Source of the DNA: Uranotaenia lowii
Taxonomy: Eukaryota > Arthropoda > Insecta > Diptera > Culicidae
Assembly: GCF_029784155.1 (NCBI RefSeq)
Contig: NC_073693.1
Span: 233,383,102-233,447,101, forward strand
Length of the DNA: 64,000 nt
Direction: 5' to 3'
Shown here: positions 1-10,722 of the stretch, piece by piece
Layout: each line of letters begins with the position of its first letter
Position numbering within the stretch: position 1 is the stretch's first letter
Notes under the pieces: model-generated
Told to the model about the DNA's origin: nothing
Databases searched by the model: none
Seen by the model: only the letters and a program-made list of their open reading frames with translations
Made by a program: the position numbers and the translations under genes

Positions 1-2102
1 GTTAAAACAGCCATTTTTATGACGCCTTTTTTAAGCACACAATGTCAAGTATTTGAAAAGAATTTTAGGCCTATTTTCAATCAATTCCATTATGTATGCG
101 ATGTCATTTAGTCATGTTTCACAATCATATTTATTGAAAAATGTTTTTCGTGAAATATTTTTAATTTTATTTTTTCCTATTGAAATAAATTTTTCATTAA
201 AATTTCCTTATTCTAAAGATTCGACGAGGCGCGTTTATTTTAAAATACTATTTCATACACATTTGACCTAAAATCTCAACTGGCAGTAGAAAAGATGCTC
301 ATAGTATGGTTAAAACATAGCTTTTTTTTATTAATTTTACCAGCTCAATAATGCAATCACCATTCATCAACTATCATGGTCTACAGAAAAAAATCGGAGA
401 ACCCACGAAATTTAAACAAAAAAAAAACAAAAATTACTAACATTTTTTAAAAGCTTTATAAAAGCTTTGGTGACAAAACATGATTTTACAGAAGATTAAA
501 AAATTAGTCATGATGACATTTCGAGAACAGGACCAAAAAGATTTTAGCTTTATTAGAGTTCTATTGAAGTATAGAATGCGCTTTAGCTTTTTATGAAGTG
601 CAATGCTATAGGTAGCTCTAACGAAGTTCTGTTGCCCATAATAGAGCTGAAATTGTTATTTAGGATCGTCGTTGATTTTTTGCAAACTTAGGATTTTTTT
701 TTAATTTGGGAATTTTCTTTAAAATGTCTTAAAAGAATTTTTTTACAATTCTATAACGCAAGGACAAAAACAATCCGTTAACGGAAACAAAACATTGACG
801 ACGAAAAAAAATTCTCAGAGTTTTAATTTGAAGCCCTGGGAGTCAAAGAGAGTCAAAGTGCATAAACGCTTCTTTCGAGGAAACACACCTTAAAGTTGTC
901 ATCTTTGTTCATTTTCTATATATTTTATCGAAATTTAGCTTTTTCCTTTCGTGGGATCGAAGTAGTCAACGACAGGAAAATGACGTGTTTTTCCCAGCTC
1001 CAGTTTTCTTAATTTAATTTGAAGACAAAATATTACAAAAATTAAGTGTTGTTATCGTTATTATGCCGATATGGAAGGCTTCAAATGGAGCAAACGATGT
1101 GTGTGGATGGATCTTACAGAACAGGCTAACGGTCATAAGCCACGTGAGTACCCTTCGGCCAAACAGACAAACGGTCAGCAATTTCGAGCGAGCTGATCAA
1201 GTTGCTGAAAGTTGTTCCCTCCTGACGGTTGAAGTCTTGCGGTACACCGTTGGTCATTTCTGGACACCATGTTCCGAAGGTCCTTTCAAGCCTGATTCAA
1301 ATATGTTCTTGAAAGAGTTGTAAGAAGTCCTCAACTCAAGCTAAGTATTCAGTATTCTATCAACTTTTACATCAGCAGTTTTATCGATCGATCTCTATTT
1401 CGTTTTAAGTTAACTTCGATTTAAATTCAATTAATAGTTCTTTGCGGTTTCAAGCATTAATTTTTCTTGAGAATATTTAAAATCAGAGCTAAATAGGAGT
1501 TTTTATAGTTTTCTGTTTCGGTCAAAAGAAACAATCGCTTACATTAGCGTTTAAATTCTGCGCAACTTAAGACATAACTATTTTATCACAATTTTAATGG
1601 GCTGAAAGAGTTGCTTCGAATGTAAGAAAATATTGATGTATTTTTCCTTTTTCTATTTGATTTTTACATTTGTTGATATTTATGTTAGGTATATGTTGTA
1701 ATAAATGTTCTTTTCAAAACAGTAAAGCAAGCCGAAAATTTGAAGACCAGCAACATGGTTCGTATTCATGTCTAATCGGCAGACAAATAAAAAAATGACA
1801 AAAACGATTCAAATCAAGAAGCTTGATTCCTGACAGGAAAATAGATTTGTGTAACTTTACTACGATTTCATATAACATCGATTAATTCGACATTTTTTCA
1901 GATCTTAATTTTGAGATCATACAATATATTTTTAACTACTCTTGTATGAGAATAAATAATAAATTGAGGTTAGCTAGAAACTGTACCATAAATTTTCAAA
2001 ACACTAATGTAATCATAATTTTTAAGATCTAATTTACTACTACTTTGTTCAGGTAAATTATAAAGTTTCTAATTCATCATGAATATGTTATCTTATTTTA
2101 AT
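1..2102. other. AT-rich intergenic or intronic DNA, no gene recognised
   Basis: The stretch is AT-rich with many homopolymers, and I recognise no gene in it. A short GC-richer patch at about 1060-1325 differs from its surroundings. Read on the minus strand it gives a coding-like run interrupted by a frame change and stops, so it could be a decayed coding fragment of unknown origin. Nothing supports a functional product. Confidence 0.5.
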
Positions 2103-2920
2103 CGCCGCTGCAAGGCCGGATTAAAGGGGGGGCAAAAGGGGCAATTGCCCCGAGGGAAAATAAAGTTTTATCATTACTTTAATCATACTACAGTGAAGGA
2201 GCTCTTCCACATTTTGCGAGCTGAGAATATCAAAATCTTCTGGTCAAAATCCAATTTGAAAAAAAAAAAATAAGAAGAATATGAGGCACCTCGAATGTTA
2301 ATTTTTTATCTAAACATATCAGTTACGATATTCTGTACAGAACAGGTAAAATAAAAAAAAAATTCAATTCATTGGAATTTTCAAGTCTTGTGTTGTTTCT
2401 TCAGGTGCAGAAATTCAGTTTCTTAATTTTTCTGAATATTGAAAATTCAGGAGCTTTGTTTAAGATACTAAACTCATTTGGATTCCTTATCTGATTTTTT
2501 TCAATGATAACTGATTGTGTGTTTTAAACATTTAATATTTATTCTCAATTTTTTTTTCAACCGATATTTTTTGCACTCTGGTTTGGAAGGCATCGAATGA
2601 AACTTTCGTCACATTTAGAATAACAATTTCAAAAAAAAATATCTTATGAGAATCATATTCAAAAACATCTTATGAAAAGATTTTTTTGTGCTTCAAAGAC
2701 ATAGAATTGAAATTCACATTTGGTCCAATTTCTGCTTTTGCTCTGATTGTAACTTTGTATCTCTTTTTTTAAATTAATTCATATTTTGTTTCTCAAAACT
2801 TGATTTGAAATTATGATTTATATTTGAGACACCGAATTTTGGTTCTGAATATAACGTGATTTAAAGTTTTGAATTCTCAAACTCTTATATCTGTATCTCT
2901 ATGGAATGTGGATTAAATTA

Positions 2921-4338
2921 CCGTGAACGGCCCTAATTCTGCGCAGTTAAGGATTTTTCAAATGTTTTTAGTTATAAAAAATTGAACTTTCAATAAATTT
3001 CCTCAAAATTTCGTGTACAGTGTGGCTAACTAACAAACTTAACGGCAAAAATAATGAGAGCTCGATTTTGGAGCAAAAATGTGGATTATTTACAACATTT
3101 GGAAAAAAATGCAAGTGGCCCTTATTCTGCGCACTATTTTCTATTTGTTCCTAATTCTGCGCATATGTCCCATATTCTGCGCACCCAAATAAAACCAATA
3201 TACCACCCCGTACTGGTAAGACCAATATTTGATTTAGTTGAAACGTATTAAAAAGCATGTTTTACGCTTAGTGAAGTGATGCAAATTATGAAAAAGGGCC
3301 AATTCAAGCCTTGGATCTTTGAAACTTATGTGACACTTTCTTTCACTATTTATTACACTTGCTATATATGTTACTTGCAGATGCTTTTTTCCTACAGCTT
3401 GCTTACTTTAGTAAGCAAATATTTAAATTTGTTGACCGATCATGTTCTTCGCCGGATCTAGTCAAATTAACTTGTTTCGTTGGTGTGCAGTGGCAGTTCC
3501 GGCGGACAACAAAATCGCCCCAGCTGGGGGAACTACGTGCTGCTTCATTTGGCTTACTATTAGTCAGTATCAGTTAGTCAACGAGTGCGAGTAAGCGTGT
3601 AAACCGAGAGAAGGTTCGCGTAGTTCCTCCCGCTGGGGCGATTTTGTGGCCCGCCGGACCTGCTTCTGTACGTCGGAACAGTCTGTACAGTTGAAATTGA
3701 ACGATTAACACGCGAACACGATAGAGAACGCAAATCAAGATTTTCTTTTTTTTTGTCGACAAAACATGTACTCCCAACAACTTTACCCCTATCTTCATAA
3801 AACTTCTTAGAAAACTCTAATTAAAAGTCTTCTAACTCCCTGCATTCAATTCCTTGCAGCTTTAACATCAGTTCTCTCCGGTGCTTTTCATTCTGCGCAT
3901 TAGGAACATAAGTAAACAAATGGTGTCAAATTCTGCGCATTGCTTAAATCATTGTTTTGGTTTGAAAAACCATTTTTTCTCAATTTTTTTTGGCAGTCAT
4001 GTTCAGAATGACTTTATCTTTCACGTAAAGGCATTTCCAATGAGAAAATTGTGTTAAACACTGTTTCATTTGATCTTTTCGTTTTCCCAACACTTAAGCT
4101 GTACTGCTAACGGCGGCCATTTTTCAACGTTTGCTTCCTACATTTATTTGGATTTATTCCATTTCTCGCGAACAATTCATCAGATTTCAAAATAATTGGA
4201 AGCATTTTGAAGATAAACAGTAACTGAAGAGATTCAGCTTGCTTCATGGATATTTTGTTCATCACATCTTGAAATATTTATGTTTGAATATGAAAATGCG
4301 CAGAGTTTGGGACTGCGCAGAATTAGGGCCGGTCACGG
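2921..4338. mobile_element. TA-flanked terminal-inverted-repeat element with repeated ATTCTGCGCA motifs
   Basis: The ends are inverted copies: the left starts CCGTGAACGGCCCTAATTCT and the right, reverse-complemented, starts CCGTGACCGGCCCTAATTCT. TA lies directly outside both ends (2919-2920 and 4339-4340), as expected for Tc1/mariner-type insertion. The decamer ATTCTGCGCA or a close match recurs near 2937, 3125, 3153, 3172, 3889 and 3933, and inverted near 4313. Such subterminal repeats are often transposase-binding sites. I see no transposase ORF. It is nested in the hAT-like element 2111-4767 and itself contains a foldback at about 3496-3659. Confidence 0.75.
3496..3659. repeat. Small foldback (MITE-like) nested in the TA element
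   Basis: A left arm at about 3498-3540 and a right arm at about 3617-3658 are inverted copies; both contain ACAAAATCGCCCCAGC when read in the same orientation. They flank roughly 75 bp. The arms are much more GC-rich than the surrounding element, which suggests separate arrival. No target duplication is obvious, so an internal hairpin of the host element is also possible. Confidence 0.55.
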
Positions 4339-5062
4339 TATTTTGTTTATTTTTTTTTATTTTGTTCTTCATGTTCCAAATCTTCATGATACTTCCTAAT
4401 TGTCACTAGGTAATTTTTTCTCTAATAAGCACAAAACAAACGATCAATGATGATATGAAAATCATTAAAAATATCTATCCGGTAATTTTTTCAAAATAGA
4501 GGATTTCAGTTGGTGATAAAGGTTTAAAAAAAAATGAGAATCAAATTTAGCATTTTGCGTTTTCATTTCTAAGAAACTTCTAAACTCTTCCGCAATGTTT
4601 GCACGTGATAGATTAACAATTTTTATTTGAAGATACCAGAAACTATTTGAGGATAGTATACTGAACTCATCTCCAGTTTGTTTACATGTTTAAAAGGTTT
4701 TGTATTTTCTGGGAAAGCATTTGAAAAAAATCGGGGCCCCCCCGAGAAAAATTCCGGCTCGGCCCTGCGCCGCTGGGATATATTCTTATTTTAATTTTTG
4801 GCATTTCGGCGAGTTGTGAAAATTCAAGGTAGAATATTTAGAAAGAACATGAAAGTATTATAGGTGGAAAGATCAAAGCTAGAGCGCTTTGGGTAGAAGA
4901 AATTGAATAGTTGGTGAAAATGTGAGCAGGGCTTTTGTTTTGTGAACAGCTTTTGAACTACTTGCGTGATTCTTTGCCGCGCGCCGTTTCAATGTTGATA
5001 GGAAGCGATGCTTCCTATGATTCTTCTTGAATCATTTAAATTTTTTAAAGTCATGAACTTAC

Positions 5063-5532
5063 CCTATTGAACCGTTTTTCAGATTATCCACCAGCGTCGG
5101 GGGCGATTTGCAGCGGACATTCTGGGTATAGGAATTGTACGTCACCGCCGGCAGTTCCGCTCCATTAGAGAGATTGTAAAGATTACCCCCGAATCCACCG
5201 ACTTCGGCGCCACTGCTTCCTTTTCCGGCCAAGGCCAAGGCCGGCGTCGAGGACAGCTGTAGTTGATGGTTCTGACGTGCCACCGTTTGGCACTGGGGAC
5301 GCTGATGAGCCGGAAGTATGACCGGTGAGGCCGTACTAGCTGCGGTGCCCAATGGCGTCGGCAAAAGTGGAGCGGAAGCTGCCAGCGACGCGTTGATATC
5401 CACAACCGACACCTCGGTCAATTCGTATCCGTTTGGCGGCGCCGCCGTTGCTGCCGACGACGAAGACGACGTCGTATTGGGATTGTTCATCAACATCGCA
5501 CTGTCACTGCCACTTAAGCCCAGATCGGTCAT
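5063..5532 (-). CDS. 5' coding exon of an unrecognised host gene (partial)
   Basis: The minus-strand reading frame is open and strikingly non-repetitive and GC-rich compared with its flanks. I chose the ATG at 5532-5530 (context AGA-ATG-ACC). The frame continues upstream only to a TAA two codons beyond a GTG at 5613, with no earlier ATG, so 5533-5613 is probably 5' UTR or contains a splice acceptor. The product starts MTDLGLSGSD and is rich in Ser, Ala, Pro, Asn and Gly, with a run of five serines, a pattern of disordered cytoplasmic N-termini. No domain, signal peptide or membrane segment is visible. The exon ends at 5063 with a consensus donor (AATAGG|GTAAGT), leaving two bases of a split codon. 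No further exon is visible downstream in the window, so the rest lies beyond position 1. I do not recognise the family. Confidence 0.6.
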
Positions 5533-6741
5533 TCTGTGTGGCTCGCAAATAAACTGGACTGATCCAGATTTTGGTTGAGAAAAAAATGCTGATGCTTCTA
5601 CTTTCTGTGACACATTTTACTTTTTTTTATTTGAATACACTAGGGTTACACACAAACACACATACACAGACAAAACTAGCCTATATTTTTGATTCACTAT
5701 ACACTAGGAAGGTTGTCGACTTTTTTTTCGACCTCACTAAAAGCTAACTGAGCAGCCGGTTGTTGATTGTGTAGCCTCCCCGAAACAGATCTGGAAAGAT
5801 AAATGAAACATAATAGATATTGATTAAACGAGATGGGAAAATGCTTCTCATGTTTCGGTTTTAAATAGTCCTCGACTCGATGTCGACAGTATGAGCTAAA
5901 TAAATAGGTACGTATGTTTGTCCGTTGGTATCCAATTAAACTGTTCTTTCTGTCATTGCGTAACGTTTGTTTGAGTCATTTGCTCGTGAAATTTCTGGAT
6001 CATCAACTTTCACAGTTGGAATTTCATAAAAGGCCAAAGTTAAAACTTAACACGAACCAGAACGTATAAATAATGTTGTTTTTTCTATAGAACTCAATAG
6101 AATATTCGACTAAATATTCGATCGAATGTTCGTTTGGCCGAATAGTTGAAAAGGTCGTTCGCTGAATACCACTATTCGGTACATCTCTAGTTTTACAGAT
6201 AAATTTAAAAAAAATGCCATCATTTCTAACTTGCTTTAAGAGCTTGAATTTTCCCATTTGATAAGGCAAATACTTCATTTGGGTGTGCTTATGCCAATTT
6301 CACTTTTCTAGAGCAGAATTTTCTTTTAAGTTTATAAACTGCAGCTTTCTGATATTTGTTTACCCTAGAAACACGTTTTTGGATATTTTGATTTAAATGA
6401 GTACCTAAAACGAAACTTCTATTAGAATTACACTTTGCTATCATCATCTTCTGAAGAGGGGACTTGCTTTATTTTCATACAATTTATACCAGAATTCTTC
6501 CGATTTCACTAAAATTTTATAATTTGATTCATTTTGGCAGCTAAGAACTAATAAATGTTTTTAAAAAATTTTTTGTAAGAAAAATTGCATCATTTTTTAA
6601 GTGCAAATTTTTTCATAACTTTCAACATAAATTCAATTTAAATCAGCACATCAAAACATGTTAAATTTAAACATCTACTCAAAAAAATTTTTTTTTTATT
6701 TAAGTAGTAAGTTTTTACAGGAATAATAGTCAATAGTGGTA
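5533..6741. other. Sequence upstream of the exon; AT-rich, no clear gene
   Basis: This holds possible 5' UTR or intron next to the minus-strand exon, then AT-rich DNA. Around 6090-6195 there are several copies of ATTCG-type words (AATATTCGA, CTATTCGG) ending near ACATCTCTAG, resembling the end of a small hAT-type repeat, but the partner end was not found. No coding region is supported. Confidence 0.4.
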
Positions 6742-7710
6742 AAGCTTAGTTCTTTTAGAAATGGGACACTTTCATTTGCCAATAGCTCGTTAACTAGTTA
6801 TTGGATATTGAAAATTTTGACAGCATTTTGTTGCCTGTAAAAAGTACTATTCGACCTATTTTTTTCAAAATTTAATATTTACGCGTTTTTGAGATATGTA
6901 CGATGCAAGAGAAAAAGAAAAAAATAATTTTGCACAGTTTCCTTGAAAATACGTCATTATCAAATTGATAGCTGACAAAACCGTTGATTATTCAAAGAAT
7001 TACTGAGTTTCTGTGGTGGATAAGTATGCAAACACTGTCAATAATGTCCACAAAGTTCAAATCAAGCATTGGAGAGAAGCACATGATCGGCAACAACGGT
7101 TCAGGCTCATCAAGGAAGTCGAGTCTCATACCAGCATTTTTAATTTTCAATAAACGAAAAACTAAGGGTAGATCGCTGAAACGTCCAAAACAATTTTCTC
7201 CGATAAGCTGAAAGTGTTGCCTAGTGATGACTCATTGAAATCCAACCTCAAACAACCATTTTTTGATAGTTCCAAAGCTCTTAAGCTGAAAAACCGGTAC
7301 CGAAAAAAAACGTTCAAAAATGTGGTCAAAAATATTCAAATTTGTTCATTTCGAAACAACTGTATCCACTAAAATGCTTCCAGTTTCCAGTGTCCAGAGA
7401 AGAATTGGACCAAAAAGTATCAGAAATTGAAGAAGGAGGGTGAAGCTACCTAAAATATAAATTTTACGAAGTATAAGTTGGAGAAACTGATCAATACCAT
7501 GACTGAAAAAAGTGTGCGCCGGCCAATGGGAGATACCACGAATAAAGTAGAAATTTCTTTAACAAAAAACGGTAAATATTTTTTTTCAAATTTTTTCATA
7601 AAAGTTCATAACATTACCTTCTTTTTCTTCATAGAAAGTATTTCGTTCAAACGAATGGTTTTTTAGATACAGGCATTCGTAAATGTCCCATTTCTAAAAG
7701 AACTAAGCTT
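6742..7710. mobile_element. TA-flanked inverted-repeat element with decayed coding-like insert
   Basis: Both ends read AAGCTTAGTTCTTTTAGAAA inward, continuing for about 8 more matching bases (ATGGGACA), and TA lies outside each (6740-6741 and 7711-7712). This fits a Tc1/mariner-type non-autonomous element of 969 bp. Internally, about 6985-7290 reads on the plus strand as a mostly continuous, charged and Asn/Lys-rich polypeptide interrupted by a few stops. It could be a transposase remnant or captured host sequence; I cannot assign it. A stretch at about 7512-7550 recurs at 8753-8790. Confidence 0.7.
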
Positions 7711-8002
7711 TAAAATGTACTATCTGTCTCACCGAATATTCAGTGTAAAAATTTGATGTTGCTCTCGGACTCAATTTTGACTTGCGTTTGTTCCAAAGGT
7801 TTGATTCGGATGAATAGTGGAAAATGTTTGAACACTAGATATTTGGGCATGGTTCGACTAGACGCCATCAGCAGTTAATAAAGTCACCTGAGTTTGTGCA
7901 TTTTGAGCTAGAGACGATATTTCTGATATAAAAAACCTATAATAAGTTATTTTAAATTCAAGAATTTTATAATATTGTTTTATTTCATTTAAGAAAAAAA
8001 CT

Positions 8003-8050
8003 TATCCGTTACTAGTGAACCTTCATATAAGAGAAGCGACATCTGATCCC
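8003..8050 (+). repeat. Fragment of the SINE 3' region
   Basis: This plus-strand segment (TAGTGAACCTTCATATAAG and on to GACATCTGA) matches, with a few differences, the body of the minus-strand SINE at 8462-8607. It is therefore a second, truncated copy without the tRNA-like head. Confidence 0.5.
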
Positions 8051-8461
8051 TCTGAAAATAAAAAATGTGACAACATCGCCTAAATCTTGGACAAAAAAAT
8101 CCCCAGCACTGTTTTCTGGCTCAATGTTCAAGCTCTACAGTGAACGCTCCTTCAATTTAACAAAACAACATTGAACTCGATGCCCGAAGGATCGCGATAA
8201 ACGGTATGAATGACTTGAATTTCGTTAATAATCAGTTAGTTTTCTAACTAGAAACACGATTCACCAAAGAATTGAAAAAAATTGCACCTAATCATAAATT
8301 CATATGACCAGCTAAAAAAATTATCTGTTTGAACTATAACAACAATCACAATACCTTCCTTGGTTGAGTTTTCAATAAGAAAGGTAAAAGCTCTGAGATA
8401 AAATGCTCGGATCGATTGGAATCGATTTTGACAGTTCTTTTGCTCGATTGGAATTTTGTGT

Positions 8462-8607
8462 TTCAGATGTCACTTCTCTTATATACAGGTTCACTATCCG
8501 TTACAACTGTCATCAGTATTTACTCTTGGGCTCGAACTCACGGACATCGGCTCAGGAAGCAACTGACTTGCCAACTGAGCTATATCATAAGCCACTCTGT
8601 TGCGGAT
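8462..8607 (-). mobile_element. tRNA-derived SINE
   Basis: On the minus strand the sequence contains a tRNA-type box A (TAGCTCAGTTGG, plus-strand 8571-8582) and box B (GAGTTCGAGCC, plus-strand 8529-8539), about 30 bp apart, with an anticodon-arm-like stretch between. These are internal RNA polymerase III promoter elements. A tRNA-unrelated body follows down to about 8462. Intact acceptor-stem pairing is not evident, so this is a SINE head and not a tRNA gene. Transcription, if any, would run leftward by Pol III. A partial second copy lies at 8003-8050. Confidence 0.7.
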
Positions 8608-8752
8608 ATGAAATTTATAAAAACTTAGAAACGTGTTTGACAAGTTTGAATTTTGAATAAAATTTTACCACTTACTTCAACGAATCTGATCAGGAAAATT
8701 ATATACTTTCATAACAAGGAAACATTTGAACAACAAATGTTTTATTATTTCT

Positions 8753-8815
8753 AGTGTGCGCCGGCCGATGAGAGATACCAAGAATAAAATATGTCTTACA
8801 AAAAAACGATAAATC
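8753..8815 (+). repeat. Repeat fragment shared with the element at 6742-7710
   Basis: The segment beginning AGTGTGCGCCGGCC and continuing through GAGATACCAAGAATAAA is a near copy of 7512-7550. It is a short dispersed piece of the same element; no ends are visible. Confidence 0.5.
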
Positions 8816-10038
8816 TCGCGTGAGCTTTCATTACGACGTATGCAACATCTTAAGAATTCATAGAAAACTGTTGCAAAAGTTATCAAAACAACTTTAAAAT
8901 TTTTTATTTAACATATAGAACATGTCGTCCAGACTACAAATATTCTAAATGGAAAGAAGTTGCGATTAGTTTATGTCAGTTTTTGTATTTTTTCGTAATA
9001 AAACTATTTGTTTACATTATGTTTCATACGACGCACAGTGGTCCATTTCTCAAAAAAGCTGGCAAAAAGTCTGTTTTCAACAATTTTTGCTCTGAAACCT
9101 TTCAAAATTGTTTACTAATCATAATTTCAAAAAATAACATATTATTTTCATATTTTTTTTTAAATTTCTTTTTTTATTGTAAGAATTCGAAAAATTTAAT
9201 TCATTTTAATATCTTAGTAAGTAAATTCTTGTATTAAATTTTTCCAACAGATTGCTGCAAAATCTATCACATCCTACAAAAGTTAATTGAATCTAAAATT
9301 ATCTCAAAATTACAATACATATGAAATTTAATCTATACAGATTGACCTGACAACGCTTTAGTACTGATCACTTTTTTTTTTAATTTTTCATTAATTAACG
9401 AGTCAATATAGAAATTTTATGATAGATGAGAACTGTTCAACAATTTCCCCATTACCGATCAAAATTTTGAAATTAAGGTTTGTAGGCTTTTTTTTGAATG
9501 ATCATTAAGTATATCAATGGTTGTTTTAACACAAAACACTTAATTTACATTTTAAACGAGAAATACAAACTGTTTGCTTAATTTTTTCTAAATTTTTAAT
9601 GTAACATTTAATATTTATTTTTAAATTAATTTCATATTTTTAAAATAAAACCATAAAAGTTTTTAACAATTTTAAAGTTTCAATTGGTTCTCATGAATAT
9701 TGAACAGCAAAAATGGTTCTATGATTTGAACAATATTCAGAAGAATATTTGAGAAACCGTATTTGATTATGTTTTGGGAGTTTTCCTAATAGTAAAAATG
9801 ACACAGAAATTCATACTGATAGTGCTTCAAAATTTGAAAAGGATGTTTTATGAATGGATTTTTGAGAAAAAATCAACCTAGAGATCCAATTAAATATCAA
9901 TTTAGCTCGTGATCCGGGAGGTTATTGGCTTAGAAGTCAAATTTGATGAAAAAAGTGGTTCAACTCTTTGACATCGTTCTCCAAAAATGGCAAAAATAAC
10001 AGCCCAATTTACCATATTTTGTAGCCTAGAAATGTGAA
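8816..10038. other. AT-rich non-coding stretch
   Basis: Very AT-rich, with many poly(T)/poly(A) runs. I see no reading frame, inverted termini or RNA gene that I can support here. Confidence 0.6.
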
Positions 10039-10215
10039 AATCAATCCAACGTAAAATTAGAGTGGAGTTCTGAGGAGTTTTTTTAATCTCTGGTTGAAGT
10101 TATAAAATTCAAAATATTTATCGTTTTTGCAACTAAATTCCATGTAGAAAATTTCAACTTTATTCCAAATCACAAATTTTTATTAGATAAAGAGAAAAAT
10201 ATGCCTAACAAAAAT
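10039..10215 (+). repeat. Left 177-bp direct repeat flanking the retrotransposon block
   Basis: It begins AATCAATCCAACGTAAAATT and ends ATGCCTAACAAAAAT. A copy in the same orientation with roughly 8 differences lies at 16138-16315. The pair brackets exactly the block of minus-strand retrotransposon sequence, as an unusually long target-site duplication would. Confidence 0.85.
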
Positions 10216-10722
10216 ATAAAAATAATTTTTTTTTCTTTTTGAGCAGGGAAAAGCCCGCGGGAGTGCTCCTCTAGCTGAGGCTCTTCTCCAGTGGGCGCAA
10301 AACCTCCTCATCATTCTTTATTAATTTTTTTTTTTGATTTTTTCGTTTTTTTGTTTTACAATATTGTACATGACTTTCGTTTGTATAGCAACACATTTCA
10401 CTTTTCATTCATTTTTTCTTTAAATTGTGGATGGGCGGGGGTGATGGTGATTGGCGGGTGGTGGCGGTGGCTGGTGGTGGCGGTTGGTGGTGGTTGGCGG
10501 CGGTTAGAGGCGGTGGCGGTTGGGCGGAAACGAACAAGAAATACAAACATTGTAAAGCTTATAAAAACAGCTTGTAGGGTAGGTTCTCGCAATTCTGGAC
10601 ATGTGAATGATGGGAAGTGCGTATTTCACATTGCTTCCAGTGAGATAAATCTCTTTGAAGGAAGCGTTTATCGGCTATGGCTCACAGTTATGAGTCATCG
10701 GGTACTTCAACATAAGAGCTAA

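Larger units (their letters stand above)
2111..4767. mobile_element. Non-autonomous hAT-like DNA transposon (outer shell of a nest)
   Basis: The left end reads CAAGGCCGGATTAAAGGGGG and the right end, reverse-complemented, CAGGGCCGAGCCGG, so the two ends share a CARGGCCGR-type terminus. An exact 8-bp duplication CGCCGCTG lies immediately outside at 2103-2110 and 4768-4775. Eight-bp target duplications and CA(G)-starting ends are known hallmarks of the hAT superfamily. Both subterminal regions carry G/C tracts. No transposase reading frame survives. About half of the element is a second element at 2921-4338. It lies downstream of the exon at 5063-5532 (minus strand), so probably in that gene's intron. 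Confidence 0.8.

Noticed and set aside
10291..10722. 143-codon plus-strand frame rich in Gly, Trp and Val
   Set aside because: Produced by the GGT/GGC-rich tract in the 3' UTR of the minus-strand retrotransposon.
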